Source: Candidatus Krumholzibacteriia bacterium
Lineage (GTDB): Bacteria > Krumholzibacteriota > Krumholzibacteriia > Krumholzibacteriales > Krumholzibacteriaceae
Direction: 5' to 3'
NCBI GenBank assembly: GCA_028706585.1
Contig: JAQTVX010000160.1
Span: forward strand, 1 to 5,489
Length of the DNA stretch: 5,489 nt
Part shown: piece after piece, positions 1 to 5,255 of the stretch
How the letters are laid out: each line of letters begins with the position of its first letter
Numbering within the stretch: position 1 is the first letter of the stretch
The notes under the pieces: model-generated
Database searches by the model: none
What the model was told of the DNA's origin: nothing
Seen by the model: only the letters and a program-made list of their open reading frames with translations
Position numbers and translations under genes: made by a program

Positions 1-2
1 AT

Positions 3-326
3 TGGGCGATCACGGGCTCGATCACGGTCGAGCGGCAGGACGTCTCCGACGGTCCGGGGACGCTCATAGACTATATCGATCAATCGGTTCAGGAAGCGCT
101 TGCGAAAAAGATCCAGGCGAGCCTCAACGAGGACGGCGTGGGCATCGTCAATCGCGCGCTCGACGAGTACATCGCCGGGGGCGCACCGGTTCTCATTTTC
201 AAAATGGTCAATTCCGGCGTGAGCCCGGAGCCTACAGTCGCAAATCACATCGAGCTGCAGTGGGAGCCCTGCCTCGTAATGCATATCGTGGTGCAGAAGG
301 ACCTCGAGGTGCCGGATCCATTCTGA
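3..326 (+). CDS. 3' end of an unrecognised protein (partial)
   Basis: The frame is open from the first complete codon at position 3 to a TGA at 324-326, giving the last 107 residues of a protein whose start lies left of the window. I do not recognise the family. The visible part has an amphipathic stretch around LIDYIDQSVQEALAKKIQ, a second helix-like segment (VNRALDEYI), and a strand-rich end (HIELQWEPCLVMHIVVQKDL) finishing in DVPDPF-like acidic/proline residues (actual end EVPDPF). There is no membrane segment or recognisable catalytic motif. Codon use, with GC-rich third positions, matches the other genes, and the helix and strand pattern looks like real protein. An internal GTG at 138 could start a shorter product, but the frame is open and protein-like upstream of it, so a truncated longer gene is the better reading. 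It converges on the PAP2 gene, so no shared operon is visible. Confidence 0.7.
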   Translation, partial: WAITGSITVERQDVSDGPGTLIDYIDQSVQEALAKKIQASLNEDGVGIVNRALDEYIAGGAPVLIFKMVNSGVSPEPTVANHIELQWEPCLVMHIVVQKDLEVPDPF

Positions 327-330
327 TCCG
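313..330. terminator. weak hairpin at the convergent junction, possible terminator
   Basis: CGGATC (313-318) and GATCCG (325-330) form a perfect 6-bp stem with a 6-nt loop. The hairpin overlaps the TGA of the plus-strand gene and lies just before the stop of the opposing PAP2 gene. There is no T-run on either side, so intrinsic termination is doubtful. It is listed because it is the only obvious structure in this tight tail-to-tail junction. Confidence 0.25.
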
Positions 331-347
331 TTCGGTCCGCGGCTCGT

Positions 348-1151
348 TCATATTCTCATGGATAGGGCGACGCCTGCCCGGGAGCCGGAGCAATCCGGCA
401 GAAGACTCACTCTGTCGGCAGGCGAGCGATGAAGACGCGGTACGAGGTATCCCGCCGCGAACCCGGCGGCTGCCCCGGTGATGACGTCGCTCGGGAAATG
501 CTCGCCGGATTCGCAGCGCATGATCCCGACGGCCGCGGCAGCCAGCATCGAGCCGGCCCATAGATACGGCCCGGCCGCCGAGCCGGGATGATAATCTCCG
601 TACACGGTCGATATGTATGCCGCGGATGCGAAGGCCACGGCGGTGTGCCGCGAGAAGAACGCCTTTCGCGCGTCGCTGGTCGTTTTCTCATCCAGGGGGG
701 CGTCGGGGTTGTAGACGAACGGCCGGATCCTGTCCACGGCGCCCTTGCCGTATGCGGGAAGGATGACGGCGATGGCCATGGTCTCCGCGTACATCATGGA
801 TATGACGCGCCAGTCGCCGCGGATTCGTCCGTCGATGAGGAGGGCGAGCGGCGCCGCGACCATCGCGCCCACGAGGACGTCGCTCGCCGCGCCGGCGTCC
901 GGCGAGTAATTGTAGGTCGCGCTCCTGTCGAACCGGTTGACGGATTCCCTCGACAGGAGCGCGATTTCCCTCTCGGTGAGCGGCGCCGGCGTTTGCTCGA
1001 GCAGGGCGGCAGCAAGGCCGCCCGCCGCGCTGCCCCCGGCGATCCAGCCGTCCTTCCATCGGTCCAGCTCATAGGGCGACTGGGCGCGGATCGCTCCGGC
1101 GAACACCCCTGCGAGCAGGACGGCGGCTATAAGGATCGACGACCGGTTCAT
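348..1151 (-). CDS. exported PAP2-family phosphatase
   Basis: A 267-residue type 2 phosphatidic-acid phosphatase (PAP2) homologue. This superfamily removes phosphate from lipid phosphates or similar substrates, here probably on the periplasmic side. Residues 1-23 form a signal peptide (basic MNR, hydrophobic core, likely cut after IRA). The three phosphatase motifs are present: KGAVDRIRP with K136, R143 and P144 (Kx6RP); FFSRHT with S167 and H169; and R212-x5-H218-x3-D222 (RCESGEHFPSD). Motif 2 is SRH where the textbook form is SGH, but the catalytic His residues are kept. Hydrophobic Ala/Gly-rich segments at about 94-108, 121-134, 196-212 and 224-237 fit a membrane-associated fold. The ATG at 1149-1151 is preceded by GGAGGTG (complement of 1163-1169), 11 nt away. 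It follows the DUF6600 gene after 30 bp on the same strand and is probably cotranscribed. The substrate (undecaprenyl pyrophosphate, phosphatidyl phosphate or lipid A phosphate) cannot be read from the sequence. Confidence 0.9.
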   Translation of the reverse strand: MNRSSILIAAVLLAGVFAGAIRAQSPYELDRWKDGWIAGGSAAGGLAAALLEQTPAPLTEREIALLSRESVNRFDRSATYNYSPDAGAASDVLVGAMVAAPLALLIDGRIRGDWRVISMMYAETMAIAVILPAYGKGAVDRIRPFVYNPDAPLDEKTTSDARKAFFSRHTAVAFASAAYISTVYGDYHPGSAAGPYLWAGSMLAAAAVGIMRCESGEHFPSDVITGAAAGFAAGYLVPRLHRSPADRVSLLPDCSGSRAGVALSMRI

Positions 1152-1181
1152 GCGCGGGCGGTCACCTCCGCGATCGTACCG

Positions 1182-2186
1182 CTACCGTCTCTTGATGGTT
1201 TTCTTCCCGCTGTCCTGCTGCTGCTGTTTCTGCCCGGAGGGCTGCTGTGTCTCCCTCGTGGTGCTTTGCCTGGTGCTCTTCGGAGTCAGCACCTCGCGCT
1301 CGACCTTGGGCGCCTGCTCATTGACCCTGGTCTGCTCCCTGTCGGGGAGCACCATCTTCTGGCGCTCGGTCGGTTTCGGACGAGTGTACTTCGGCGTGGT
1401 TCTCGTCGTGGTCGTCGTGGTCACGCGTCTCGTCGTAGTCGCGCCTCTCGTAGTGGCCTCGGTCCTCGTCGTGGTTCCGGTCGTTCTCTTGCCCAGATCC
1501 ACGCGTTCCCTCTTGACCTTGACGGGCGTGATCTCCTTGCTCGTGATCCTCGCCACGTCGCGCACTTCGGGAGCACGTCTGGTCAGGACGCTGCGCTTGT
1601 AGATCTCGCGGCTCGGCGGCGGATCCGCCACCCTGTGCGGCCGCATATCGTCGTCGGTGAAGTGACCGATTTGCACCACGAACCATGGGTTGAAGCCGTT
1701 GTGATGGCGGTGGTGATACCACGGATCGTGCCACCCGAACCCCGGCGGGGGAAGAGGCGCCCATGCGCAATAATCGCCGAAGGTGTACCATTCCACCCTC
1801 GCGGGCGACCAGATGGTGCCGGGCACCCAGAACCATCCCAGGGCGTAGTCGTCATAGTACCAGTTGCCATAATGATACACGAGCCATCCGAATGGCTCGT
1901 GGGAGACCCACGCCCAGCCGTCGTACGTCCACATCCAGTGACCGTAGGCGAACGGCTCCCAGCCCTCGACGACGTGAGGGCACCACACCCAGCCGAAATC
2001 GGATGTCTCCACCCATTCTCCGTATTCGGCGAGATAGTTGTAGTCGTCCGAGCCCATCTGGAGATTGACGCTCCACCGGGTTATGGCGGAGGCGTCGCGC
2101 GGGCACCAAAGCGCCGCGATAACGATGAGTCCGAAGAGCACCAGAGCGATCCTCTCCGGCAGCTTGTTAGCTCGAAGTCCGGACAT
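1182..2186 (-). CDS. DUF6600 / YXWGXW-type exported Trp-rich protein with Thr/Arg-rich tail
   Basis: A 334-residue protein of unknown function. Residues 12-28 are a hydrophobic export signal, with a likely cut after DASA (residue 34). Residues about 55-146 form the recognisable Trp/Gly/Tyr repeat domain: YGEW, GWVWCPHV, GWEPFAYGHW, GWAWVSHEPFGW, YHYGNW, LGWFWVPG and YCAWAPLPPPG. The alternating W-x-W pattern and the closing WAPLPPP are typical of DUF6600 proteins, which are exported and uncharacterised. A His cluster (HHRHH, 158-162) follows. From about 200 the chain becomes hydrophilic and low in complexity: basic 200-234, almost pure Thr/Arg 235-264, then Gln-rich with a basic end KKTIKRR. 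Such a tail is probably disordered and could bind polyanions or the cell wall; this is inference. The ATG at 2184-2186 is preceded by GAGAGGAAGG. It has its own promoter candidate and leads into the PAP2 gene. Confidence 0.85.
   Translation of the reverse strand: MSGLRANKLPERIALVLFGLIVIAALWCPRDASAITRWSVNLQMGSDDYNYLAEYGEWVETSDFGWVWCPHVVEGWEPFAYGHWMWTYDGWAWVSHEPFGWLVYHYGNWYYDDYALGWFWVPGTIWSPARVEWYTFGDYCAWAPLPPPGFGWHDPWYHHRHHNGFNPWFVVQIGHFTDDDMRPHRVADPPPSREIYKRSVLTRRAPEVRDVARITSKEITPVKVKRERVDLGKRTTGTTTRTEATTRGATTTRRVTTTTTTRTTPKYTRPKPTERQKMVLPDREQTRVNEQAPKVEREVLTPKSTRQSTTRETQQPSGQKQQQQDSGKKTIKRR
1395..1484 (-). repeat. degenerate triplet tract encoding Thr/Arg low-complexity segment
   Basis: On the plus strand this stretch is an imperfect repetition of GTC, GTG and CGT-type triplets. 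On the coding (minus) strand it gives residues 235-264 of the DUF6600 protein, mostly ACG/ACC/ACT Thr with interspersed Arg. It is read as coding low complexity that may vary in length by slippage; synonymous codon mixing shows it is not a pure microsatellite. Confidence 0.6.
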
Positions 2187-2206
2187 GTCCTTCCTCTCTT
2201 TCTACA
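2187..2206 (-). promoter_or_regulatory. ribosome binding site of the DUF6600 gene
   Basis: The bases just before the ATG read, on the minus strand, AGAGAGGAAGGAC. This purine-rich Shine-Dalgarno-like run supports the start at 2186. Confidence 0.6.
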
Positions 2207-2228
2207 GGGGATCTTCCTTGCCCAAGTT

Positions 2229-2260
2229 ATTATACGCTTCAGACTCCACTTTTGTGACAG
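2229..2260 (-). promoter_or_regulatory. sigma-70-type promoter candidate for DUF6600-PAP2
   Basis: On the minus strand a perfect TATAAT lies at 2229-2234, about 43 bp before the DUF6600 ATG. The best -35 match upstream is CTGTCA (complement of 2255-2260, 4 of 6 matches to TTGACA), but the 20-bp spacing is longer than ideal, and at 17 bp spacing there is no good hexamer. The -10 is convincing. The weak -35 suggests either an activator or a promoter that depends mainly on its -10. It sits directly downstream of the POT terminator, as expected for an independent unit. Confidence 0.55.
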
Positions 2261-2290
2261 GAAAATGCTGCGCCCCCAAGGCGGGGGCGC
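2261..2290 (-). terminator. intrinsic terminator of the POT transporter gene
   Basis: GCGCCCCC (2270-2277) and GGGGGCGC (2283-2290) form a perfect 8-bp GC stem with a 5-nt loop, 29 bp after the POT stop. In the minus direction the stem is followed by AGCATTTTCC, a short T-run. The stem is strong but the T-tract modest. Its position, between the POT gene and the promoter of the next unit, supports the call. Confidence 0.7.
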
Positions 2291-2319
2291 CGGGGACAAA
2301 GCGCCCGGTGCATTATCCG

Positions 2320-4029
2320 TCAGCTCTGCGTGGACCGCTCGAGCCGTTTCATGACGCTGAACATGAACGCAGCCGAAAGCAAGCAGCAGACGACGAGAAC
2401 GGCCCATGTGCCCCACACGGGCAGCTTGGTCCACAGGAATCCAATGATCGCGAGCAGGTAGTTGCCGATGGCGGTAGCGGCGAACCAGCCTCCCTGCATG
2501 AGACCCTTGTATTGGGGCGGCGCCACCTTCGACACAAAAGAGATTCCCATCGGGCTCAGGAACAGCTCCGCAATGGTGAGAATGAAGTACGTCGAGATCA
2601 GCCAGTACGGGGAGACGAGCTGATCCGTGGGCGCCACGGTGCCGCCGAGCGCCTTCGGGCTCGAGAGCCCTATGGATCCGACGACGAGGATGAGGAATCC
2701 CACCGCCGTGATGAGCATCCCGTAGCCGATCTTGCGCGGCGCCGACGGCTCCTTGCCCCGTTTGTTGAGGGCGCCGAAGATAGCCACGACCAGCGGCGTG
2801 AGCGCCACGATGAAGAACGGGTTGAAGTGCTGGAACTTCTGCGGGGTGAAAGGATTCGTTTCGCCGTATTCGGTGAACCTGATGTATGCGAGCACCGCGA
2901 ACAGCGCGAGACCCACGGAGCCCAGGGCCCGAACCAGCCCGGTGCTGTTCTTTCTGAAAGCGAAGTAGCCTCCGACCACGGCTAGGAACACCGGCAGGAG
3001 CCCGAAGAGATCGAACCAGAGGTTCGTCATTTTCCCGACGCTCGGCTGCGTGTAGTCCCTCGCGAAGTAGGTCATCGTGACGCCGTTCTGGTGGAACGAC
3101 ATCCAGAAGAAAACGACGACGAAGTAGACGAGCGCGAGCGCGATGAGCCGCTCTTTGGTTTGTTCCGCAGTCAAGGTCTCCACGTGCGAAGGAGCGGCCG
3201 TGCCCTTCGCGGCGCCCTGCGCTCCCATGGATGCGTCCTTATGGCCCACCATGTAGTCGGCGTGGCCGTAATATTTCTTGAATCCCCAGAAGATGATCAT
3301 CGAGACGATGAGGCTCACGCATGCGACGCCGAATCCGTAGTGGTACGACTTGCTGAGGACGTTGATGTAGTTCGTGGAGAATGAGCCGAGCGTCTCCATC
3401 GTGACGTTCGGATCCTGCGCCTGGGCGATCCCCAGGTACTGGCTCGCATCGGCGAGCGCGCCCTTGAGATACTGGTTCGCGAGCGCGGGAATACGGTTGT
3501 CGTAGAAGTAATGCGCCTTCGAGAGGATCCAGTTGTTGATCGTCTCGGCGGCCGTCGGGGCGAACATCGCGCCGATATTGATCCCCATGTAGAAAATGCT
3601 GAACGCGCGATCGCGGTTCGCGCTGAACTGCGGCTCGTCGTACAGCTTGCCCACGAGCGCCTGGAGGTTCCCCTTGAAGAATCCGGTGCCCAGCGCGATC
3701 GTCGCGAGGGCCACGACGATGAGGGGGAAGCCCGTATTCATCGCGGTCGGGATCGCGAGCAGCATATAGCCTATGAACATGACCACGAGCCCGAGGCTGA
3801 TCGTTCTGCCGTAGCCCAGCACCTTGTCGGCCAGGAGGCCCCCCAGCAGCGGGAAGAAGTAGACGCAGAACATGAAGATGCCGTACACCTGGCTCGCCTT
3901 CGCGGCACTCAGGCCGTATTTGGCCTGTAGGAAAAGCATGAAAATGGCGAGCATCGTGTAGAAGCCGAAGCGCTCTCCCATGTTGGCGAAGAACGCGACG
4001 AATAGACCCTTGGGGTGTCCTTGCAGCAT
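2320..4029 (-). CDS. POT/PTR-family proton-coupled peptide transporter
   Basis: A 569-residue inner-membrane transporter of the proton-dependent oligopeptide family (major facilitator superfamily), expected to import di- or tripeptides with protons. About 14 hydrophobic helices are visible. Family marks: GERFGFYTM at 18-26 (helix 1 ERF motif), GTGFFKGN...VGKLY at 114-130, FYMGINIGAMFAP at 146-158 (PTR2 signature), FHQNG in helix 7 at 312-316, and AELFLSPMG at 487-495 with the conserved Glu488, followed by QYKGLMQGGWF. Two features are odd. The first Glu of ExxER is Asn16 (NMGER), and about 65 residues (165-228) separate the FYMGINIG helix from the next one. A hydrophilic linker at 251-294 joins the two bundles. 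The ATG at 4027-4029 was chosen because AAAGGA (complement of 4036-4041) lies 6 nt upstream and the homologous region begins here. An in-frame extension to 4326 would run into the promoter region and has no family resemblance. Divergent from the HU gene. Confidence 0.92.
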   Translation of the reverse strand: MLQGHPKGLFVAFFANMGERFGFYTMLAIFMLFLQAKYGLSAAKASQVYGIFMFCVYFFPLLGGLLADKVLGYGRTISLGLVVMFIGYMLLAIPTAMNTGFPLIVVALATIALGTGFFKGNLQALVGKLYDEPQFSANRDRAFSIFYMGINIGAMFAPTAAETINNWILSKAHYFYDNRIPALANQYLKGALADASQYLGIAQAQDPNVTMETLGSFSTNYINVLSKSYHYGFGVACVSLIVSMIIFWGFKKYYGHADYMVGHKDASMGAQGAAKGTAAPSHVETLTAEQTKERLIALALVYFVVVFFWMSFHQNGVTMTYFARDYTQPSVGKMTNLWFDLFGLLPVFLAVVGGYFAFRKNSTGLVRALGSVGLALFAVLAYIRFTEYGETNPFTPQKFQHFNPFFIVALTPLVVAIFGALNKRGKEPSAPRKIGYGMLITAVGFLILVVGSIGLSSPKALGGTVAPTDQLVSPYWLISTYFILTIAELFLSPMGISFVSKVAPPQYKGLMQGGWFAATAIGNYLLAIIGFLWTKLPVWGTWAVLVVCCLLSAAFMFSVMKRLERSTQS

Positions 4030-4035
4030 ACCTAT

Positions 4036-4041
4036 TCCTTT
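4036..4041 (-). promoter_or_regulatory. ribosome binding site deciding the POT start
   Basis: On the minus strand AAAGGA is followed by a 6-nt spacer and the ATG at 4029. No comparable site precedes the far-upstream ATG at 4326 of the same frame, so the shorter protein is preferred. Confidence 0.65.
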
Positions 4042-4072
4042 CTTCGCAGAGTTCCGGATATCACCAAGGGGT

Positions 4073-4102
4073 ATAGTAGGCGAGCGAATTTGTGGGGAGC
4101 AA
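4073..4102 (-). promoter_or_regulatory. promoter candidate for the POT gene
   Basis: On the minus strand TTGCTC (complement of 4097-4102, 4 of 6 to TTGACA) and TACTAT (complement of 4073-4078, 4 of 6 to TATAAT) are spaced by 18 bp. This places the start of transcription about 35-40 bp before the ATG. It is a moderate match only. Confidence 0.4.
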
Positions 4103-4233
4103 GCTGTATTTCGGCGTCCCGATGCGGGTGCCGGCGGGGGGCCTCGATACCGGACCTGCCGGCCGGCGATCGAATTCTGCGAAAAAATGGCTGCGGCATG
4201 CAAAAAAATATGTTCACGCAGACGCGATTGCGC
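4103..4233. promoter_or_regulatory. divergent control region between POT and HU genes
   Basis: No gene is seen in the 268-bp interval 4030-4297. Besides the two promoter candidates, this core holds GCCGGC at 4130-4135, a perfect 10-bp palindrome GCCGGCCGGC at 4158-4167 that could be an operator, and A/T tracts AATT (4173-4176), A6 (4182-4187) and A7 (4202-4208). The tract centres are about 10 and 20.5 bp apart, close to whole helical turns. The tracts lie just upstream of the HU promoter and suggest intrinsic bending or an UP-like element. Confidence 0.4.
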
Positions 4234-4239
4234 TATGAT
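4213..4239 (+). promoter_or_regulatory. promoter candidate for the HU-like gene
   Basis: TTCACG (4213-4218, 4 of 6 to TTGACA) and TATGAT (4234-4239, 5 of 6 to TATAAT) are spaced by 15 bp, slightly short. An A7 tract ends 4 bp upstream of the -35. The implied leader is about 50 nt. Confidence 0.5.
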
Positions 4240-4282
4240 TCGCAGCGTTATTAGGGGTTGTAACCATTCACCCGGTAGCGAA

Positions 4283-4287
4283 GGAGG
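4283..4287 (+). promoter_or_regulatory. strong ribosome binding site of the HU-like gene
   Basis: AAGGAGGAGA at 4281-4290, with core GGAGG at 4283-4287, stands 10 nt before the ATG at 4298. It fixes this start over longer in-frame reading that would overlap the POT gene antisense. Confidence 0.8.
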
Positions 4288-4297
4288 AGAAAGCGCG

Positions 4298-4621
4298 ATG
4301 GCAAAAAAGAAGTCCGCCGCGAACAAGCCGCCGACGAGGAACGAGGTCTATCACGACGTCGCCGCGAAGACCGGTCTCACCAGGAAGAATGTTGTCGCCG
4401 TTTGTGACGCACTGAACCACGTGATGGTCAAGTCCGTCAAGACGCACGGAACATTCAACTACATGGGTCTGCTGAAGCTCACGCTGGTTAGAAAGCCGGC
4501 GGTAGCGGGCGGCAAGCTCGTCCGCAATCCCTTCACGGGCGATATGGTCAAGCAGAAGGCGCGCCCGGCCTCGCGCACGGTGCGTGTCCGCCCCCTGAAG
4601 GCCATCAAGGACATGCTCTAG
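4298..4621 (+). CDS. HU/IHF-family nucleoid DNA-binding protein, divergent type
   Basis: A 107-residue small basic protein of the bacterial HU family (PF00216-type), expected to dimerise, bind and bend DNA and help compact the nucleoid. After a Lys-rich N-terminal extension (MAKKKSAANK), residues 13-50 match the two-helix dimerisation base (TRNEVYHDVAAKTGLTRKNV...). The GTFNYMGLLKLTLVRKPA stretch at 51-68 corresponds to the GxF strand, RNPFTGD at 76-82 to the RNPxTG tip of the DNA-binding arm, and VRVRPLKAIKDML at 95-107 to the C-terminal strand and helix. Differences from standard about 90-residue HU are the basic leader, a longer loop before RNP (KPAVAGGKLV), and QKARPASRTVRVRP in place of the usual IPA-type arm. 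Such arms occur in a subset of HU-like proteins. It has a strong Shine-Dalgarno site and is divergent from the POT gene; nothing suggests an operon. Confidence 0.88.
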   Translation: MAKKKSAANKPPTRNEVYHDVAAKTGLTRKNVVAVCDALNHVMVKSVKTHGTFNYMGLLKLTLVRKPAVAGGKLVRNPFTGDMVKQKARPASRTVRVRPLKAIKDML

Positions 4622-4715
4622 GCCGAAACAGGATACCTGGTCAGGCGAAAGAATCGACCCCTGGGCGCGGGAGCGCACGGGGGTCGATTGCCACCGGAGC
4701 CCTGGTTTCCGGCCT
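4620..4715. repeat. long imperfect inverted repeat enclosing a hairpin
   Basis: AGGCCGAAACAGG (4620-4632) pairs with CCTGGTTTCCGGCCT (4701-4715) over 13 bp with two single-base bulges. The pairing encloses the hairpin at 4652-4689 and a short local CCT/AGG stem at 4636-4645. The outer arm begins within the HU stop codon. The arrangement could form a large branched RNA or a cruciform. Confidence 0.5.
4652..4689. terminator. strong hairpin, probable bidirectional terminator of the convergent genes
   Basis: AATCGACCCC (4652-4661) pairs perfectly with GGGGTCGATT (4680-4689). It continues inward through a T-G wobble, one G-C pair and one mismatch into GCGC/GCGC (4665-4668 with 4673-4676), closed by the tetraloop GGGA, which fits the stable GNRA class. 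In the minus direction the stem is followed by CTTTCGCC, a partial T-tract. In the plus direction there is none. It therefore best serves the minus-strand YtkA-like operon, and may also protect the HU transcript 3' end. Confidence 0.6.
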
Positions 4716-4724
4716 TGAACGCGA

Positions 4725-4739
4725 GGCGCGCTTCGCGCC
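4725..4739 (-). terminator. small GC hairpin next to the YtkA-like stop
   Basis: GGCGCG (4725-4730) and CGCGCC (4734-4739) form a perfect 6-bp stem with a 3-nt loop. It starts 5 nt after the stop codon of the minus-strand gene. There is no T-run after it, so it may be a stabilising 3' stem or an auxiliary to the larger hairpin downstream. Confidence 0.35.
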
Positions 4740-4744
4740 GGGGG

Positions 4745-5221
4745 TCAGACCTTGAACATGAAGCGCCCCCGGAAGACCGGCGCCTTGTCCTTCAGAAAGA
4801 CGAGCTTCACTTCCCATTCGCCGGGCATGACGACGTTGACGGGGAGTAGGTAATCGCCCCTCTTGTTGAGCTTGAAGTGCACCTCGCCCGAGTCGTGCGC
4901 CCCTCTCATGGAAGGCATCTCCGACATCCCGATGACGTCGAAGTCCGTTACGCGGATGCCCTTATTGTCGAAGAGCTGGATCTTGAGGATCGCCGTGCCG
5001 AGCTTCGGGTTCTTGTTGAACTTGTATGTGAAGTACCAGGCGTCCCCGATATGGCATTTCTTTCCGTAACCGGGGAGATCCGTGAAAACCGGTTCCTGGA
5101 TGATCGCGCCGGCCGAGGCCGGCATCCTCACCTGGTCGGGCCGTAATGCGTGAGGCTTCTCCTGGGCGAATGCCCCCGCGGCGAGCGCGAGCAGGGCCGC
5201 CATTATCAGCATTCTCTTCAT
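4745..5221 (-). CDS. secreted YtkA/FixH-like domain protein
   Basis: A 158-residue exported protein. Residues 1-19 (MKRMLIMAALLALAAGAFA) are a clear signal peptide cut before QE. There is no lipobox Cys. The mature part is beta-rich and ends in a layout typical of YtkA/FixH-like immunoglobulin-type domains: YFTYKFNKNP and AILKIQLFDNKGIRV (about 63-91), then a Met-rich MSEMPSM (99-105) with nearby His109, Asp110 and His115, and then RGDYLLPVNVVMPGEWEVKLVF (121-142). In that fold the Met/His residues are often discussed as metal (copper) ligands; binding here is inference. The start at 5221 was chosen for the signal peptide and the perfect AGGAGGT (complement of 5231-5237), 9 nt upstream. A 29-residue in-frame extension would overlap the ABC gene. 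It follows the ABC ATPase after 34 bp and is probably in the same operon. Family assignment is from motif pattern only. Confidence 0.7.
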   Translation of the reverse strand: MKRMLIMAALLALAAGAFAQEKPHALRPDQVRMPASAGAIIQEPVFTDLPGYGKKCHIGDAWYFTYKFNKNPKLGTAILKIQLFDNKGIRVTDFDVIGMSEMPSMRGAHDSGEVHFKLNKRGDYLLPVNVVMPGEWEVKLVFLKDKAPVFRGRFMFKV

Positions 5222-5230
5222 CTCGAATCG

Positions 5231-5237
5231 ACCTCCT
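5231..5237 (-). promoter_or_regulatory. consensus ribosome binding site of the YtkA-like gene
   Basis: AGGAGGT on the minus strand, 9 nt before the ATG at 5221, within the 34-bp gap after the ABC ATPase stop. It decides the start and supports translation from a shared transcript. Confidence 0.75.
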
Positions 5238-5255
5238 CCGTCGCGGCACTCGGCG

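Noticed and set aside
1390..1490. CRISPR-like or tandem-repeat array suggested by the repetitive GTCGTGGTC pattern
   Set aside because: The pattern has no spacers or fixed unit and is explained by Thr/Arg codons inside the DUF6600 gene.
588..2354. A 588-residue plus-strand reading frame antisense to the PAP2 and DUF6600 genes
   Set aside because: It is a shadow of GC-rich codon use. The minus-strand products have signal peptides, family motifs and ribosome sites, while this frame gives Arg/Gly/His-rich sequence with no recognisable domain.
2065..2985. A 306-residue plus-strand frame antisense to the POT gene
   Set aside because: Composition is Arg/Glu/His-rich and nonsensical, without a domain or supporting start, and it overlaps a well-supported transporter.
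4256..4265. GGTTGTAACC in the HU leader as an operator or riboswitch element
   Set aside because: Four-base arms around 2 nt are too short to support a structure, and no known riboswitch pattern surrounds them.
3980..4297. An N-terminal extension of the HU-like protein by 106 residues
   Set aside because: It would cover the divergent promoter region and overlap the POT start antisense. The strong Shine-Dalgarno site and family homology begin at 4298.
4030..4326. An N-terminal extension of the POT protein by 99 residues
   Set aside because: The extra sequence has no POT resemblance, overlaps the HU start and contains the promoter candidates. AAAGGA before 4029 supports the shorter form.
4636..4645. 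CCTGGTCAGG as a separate small hairpin
   Set aside because: The loop would be only 2-4 nt with a 3-4 bp stem. It is kept only as part of the larger inverted repeat.
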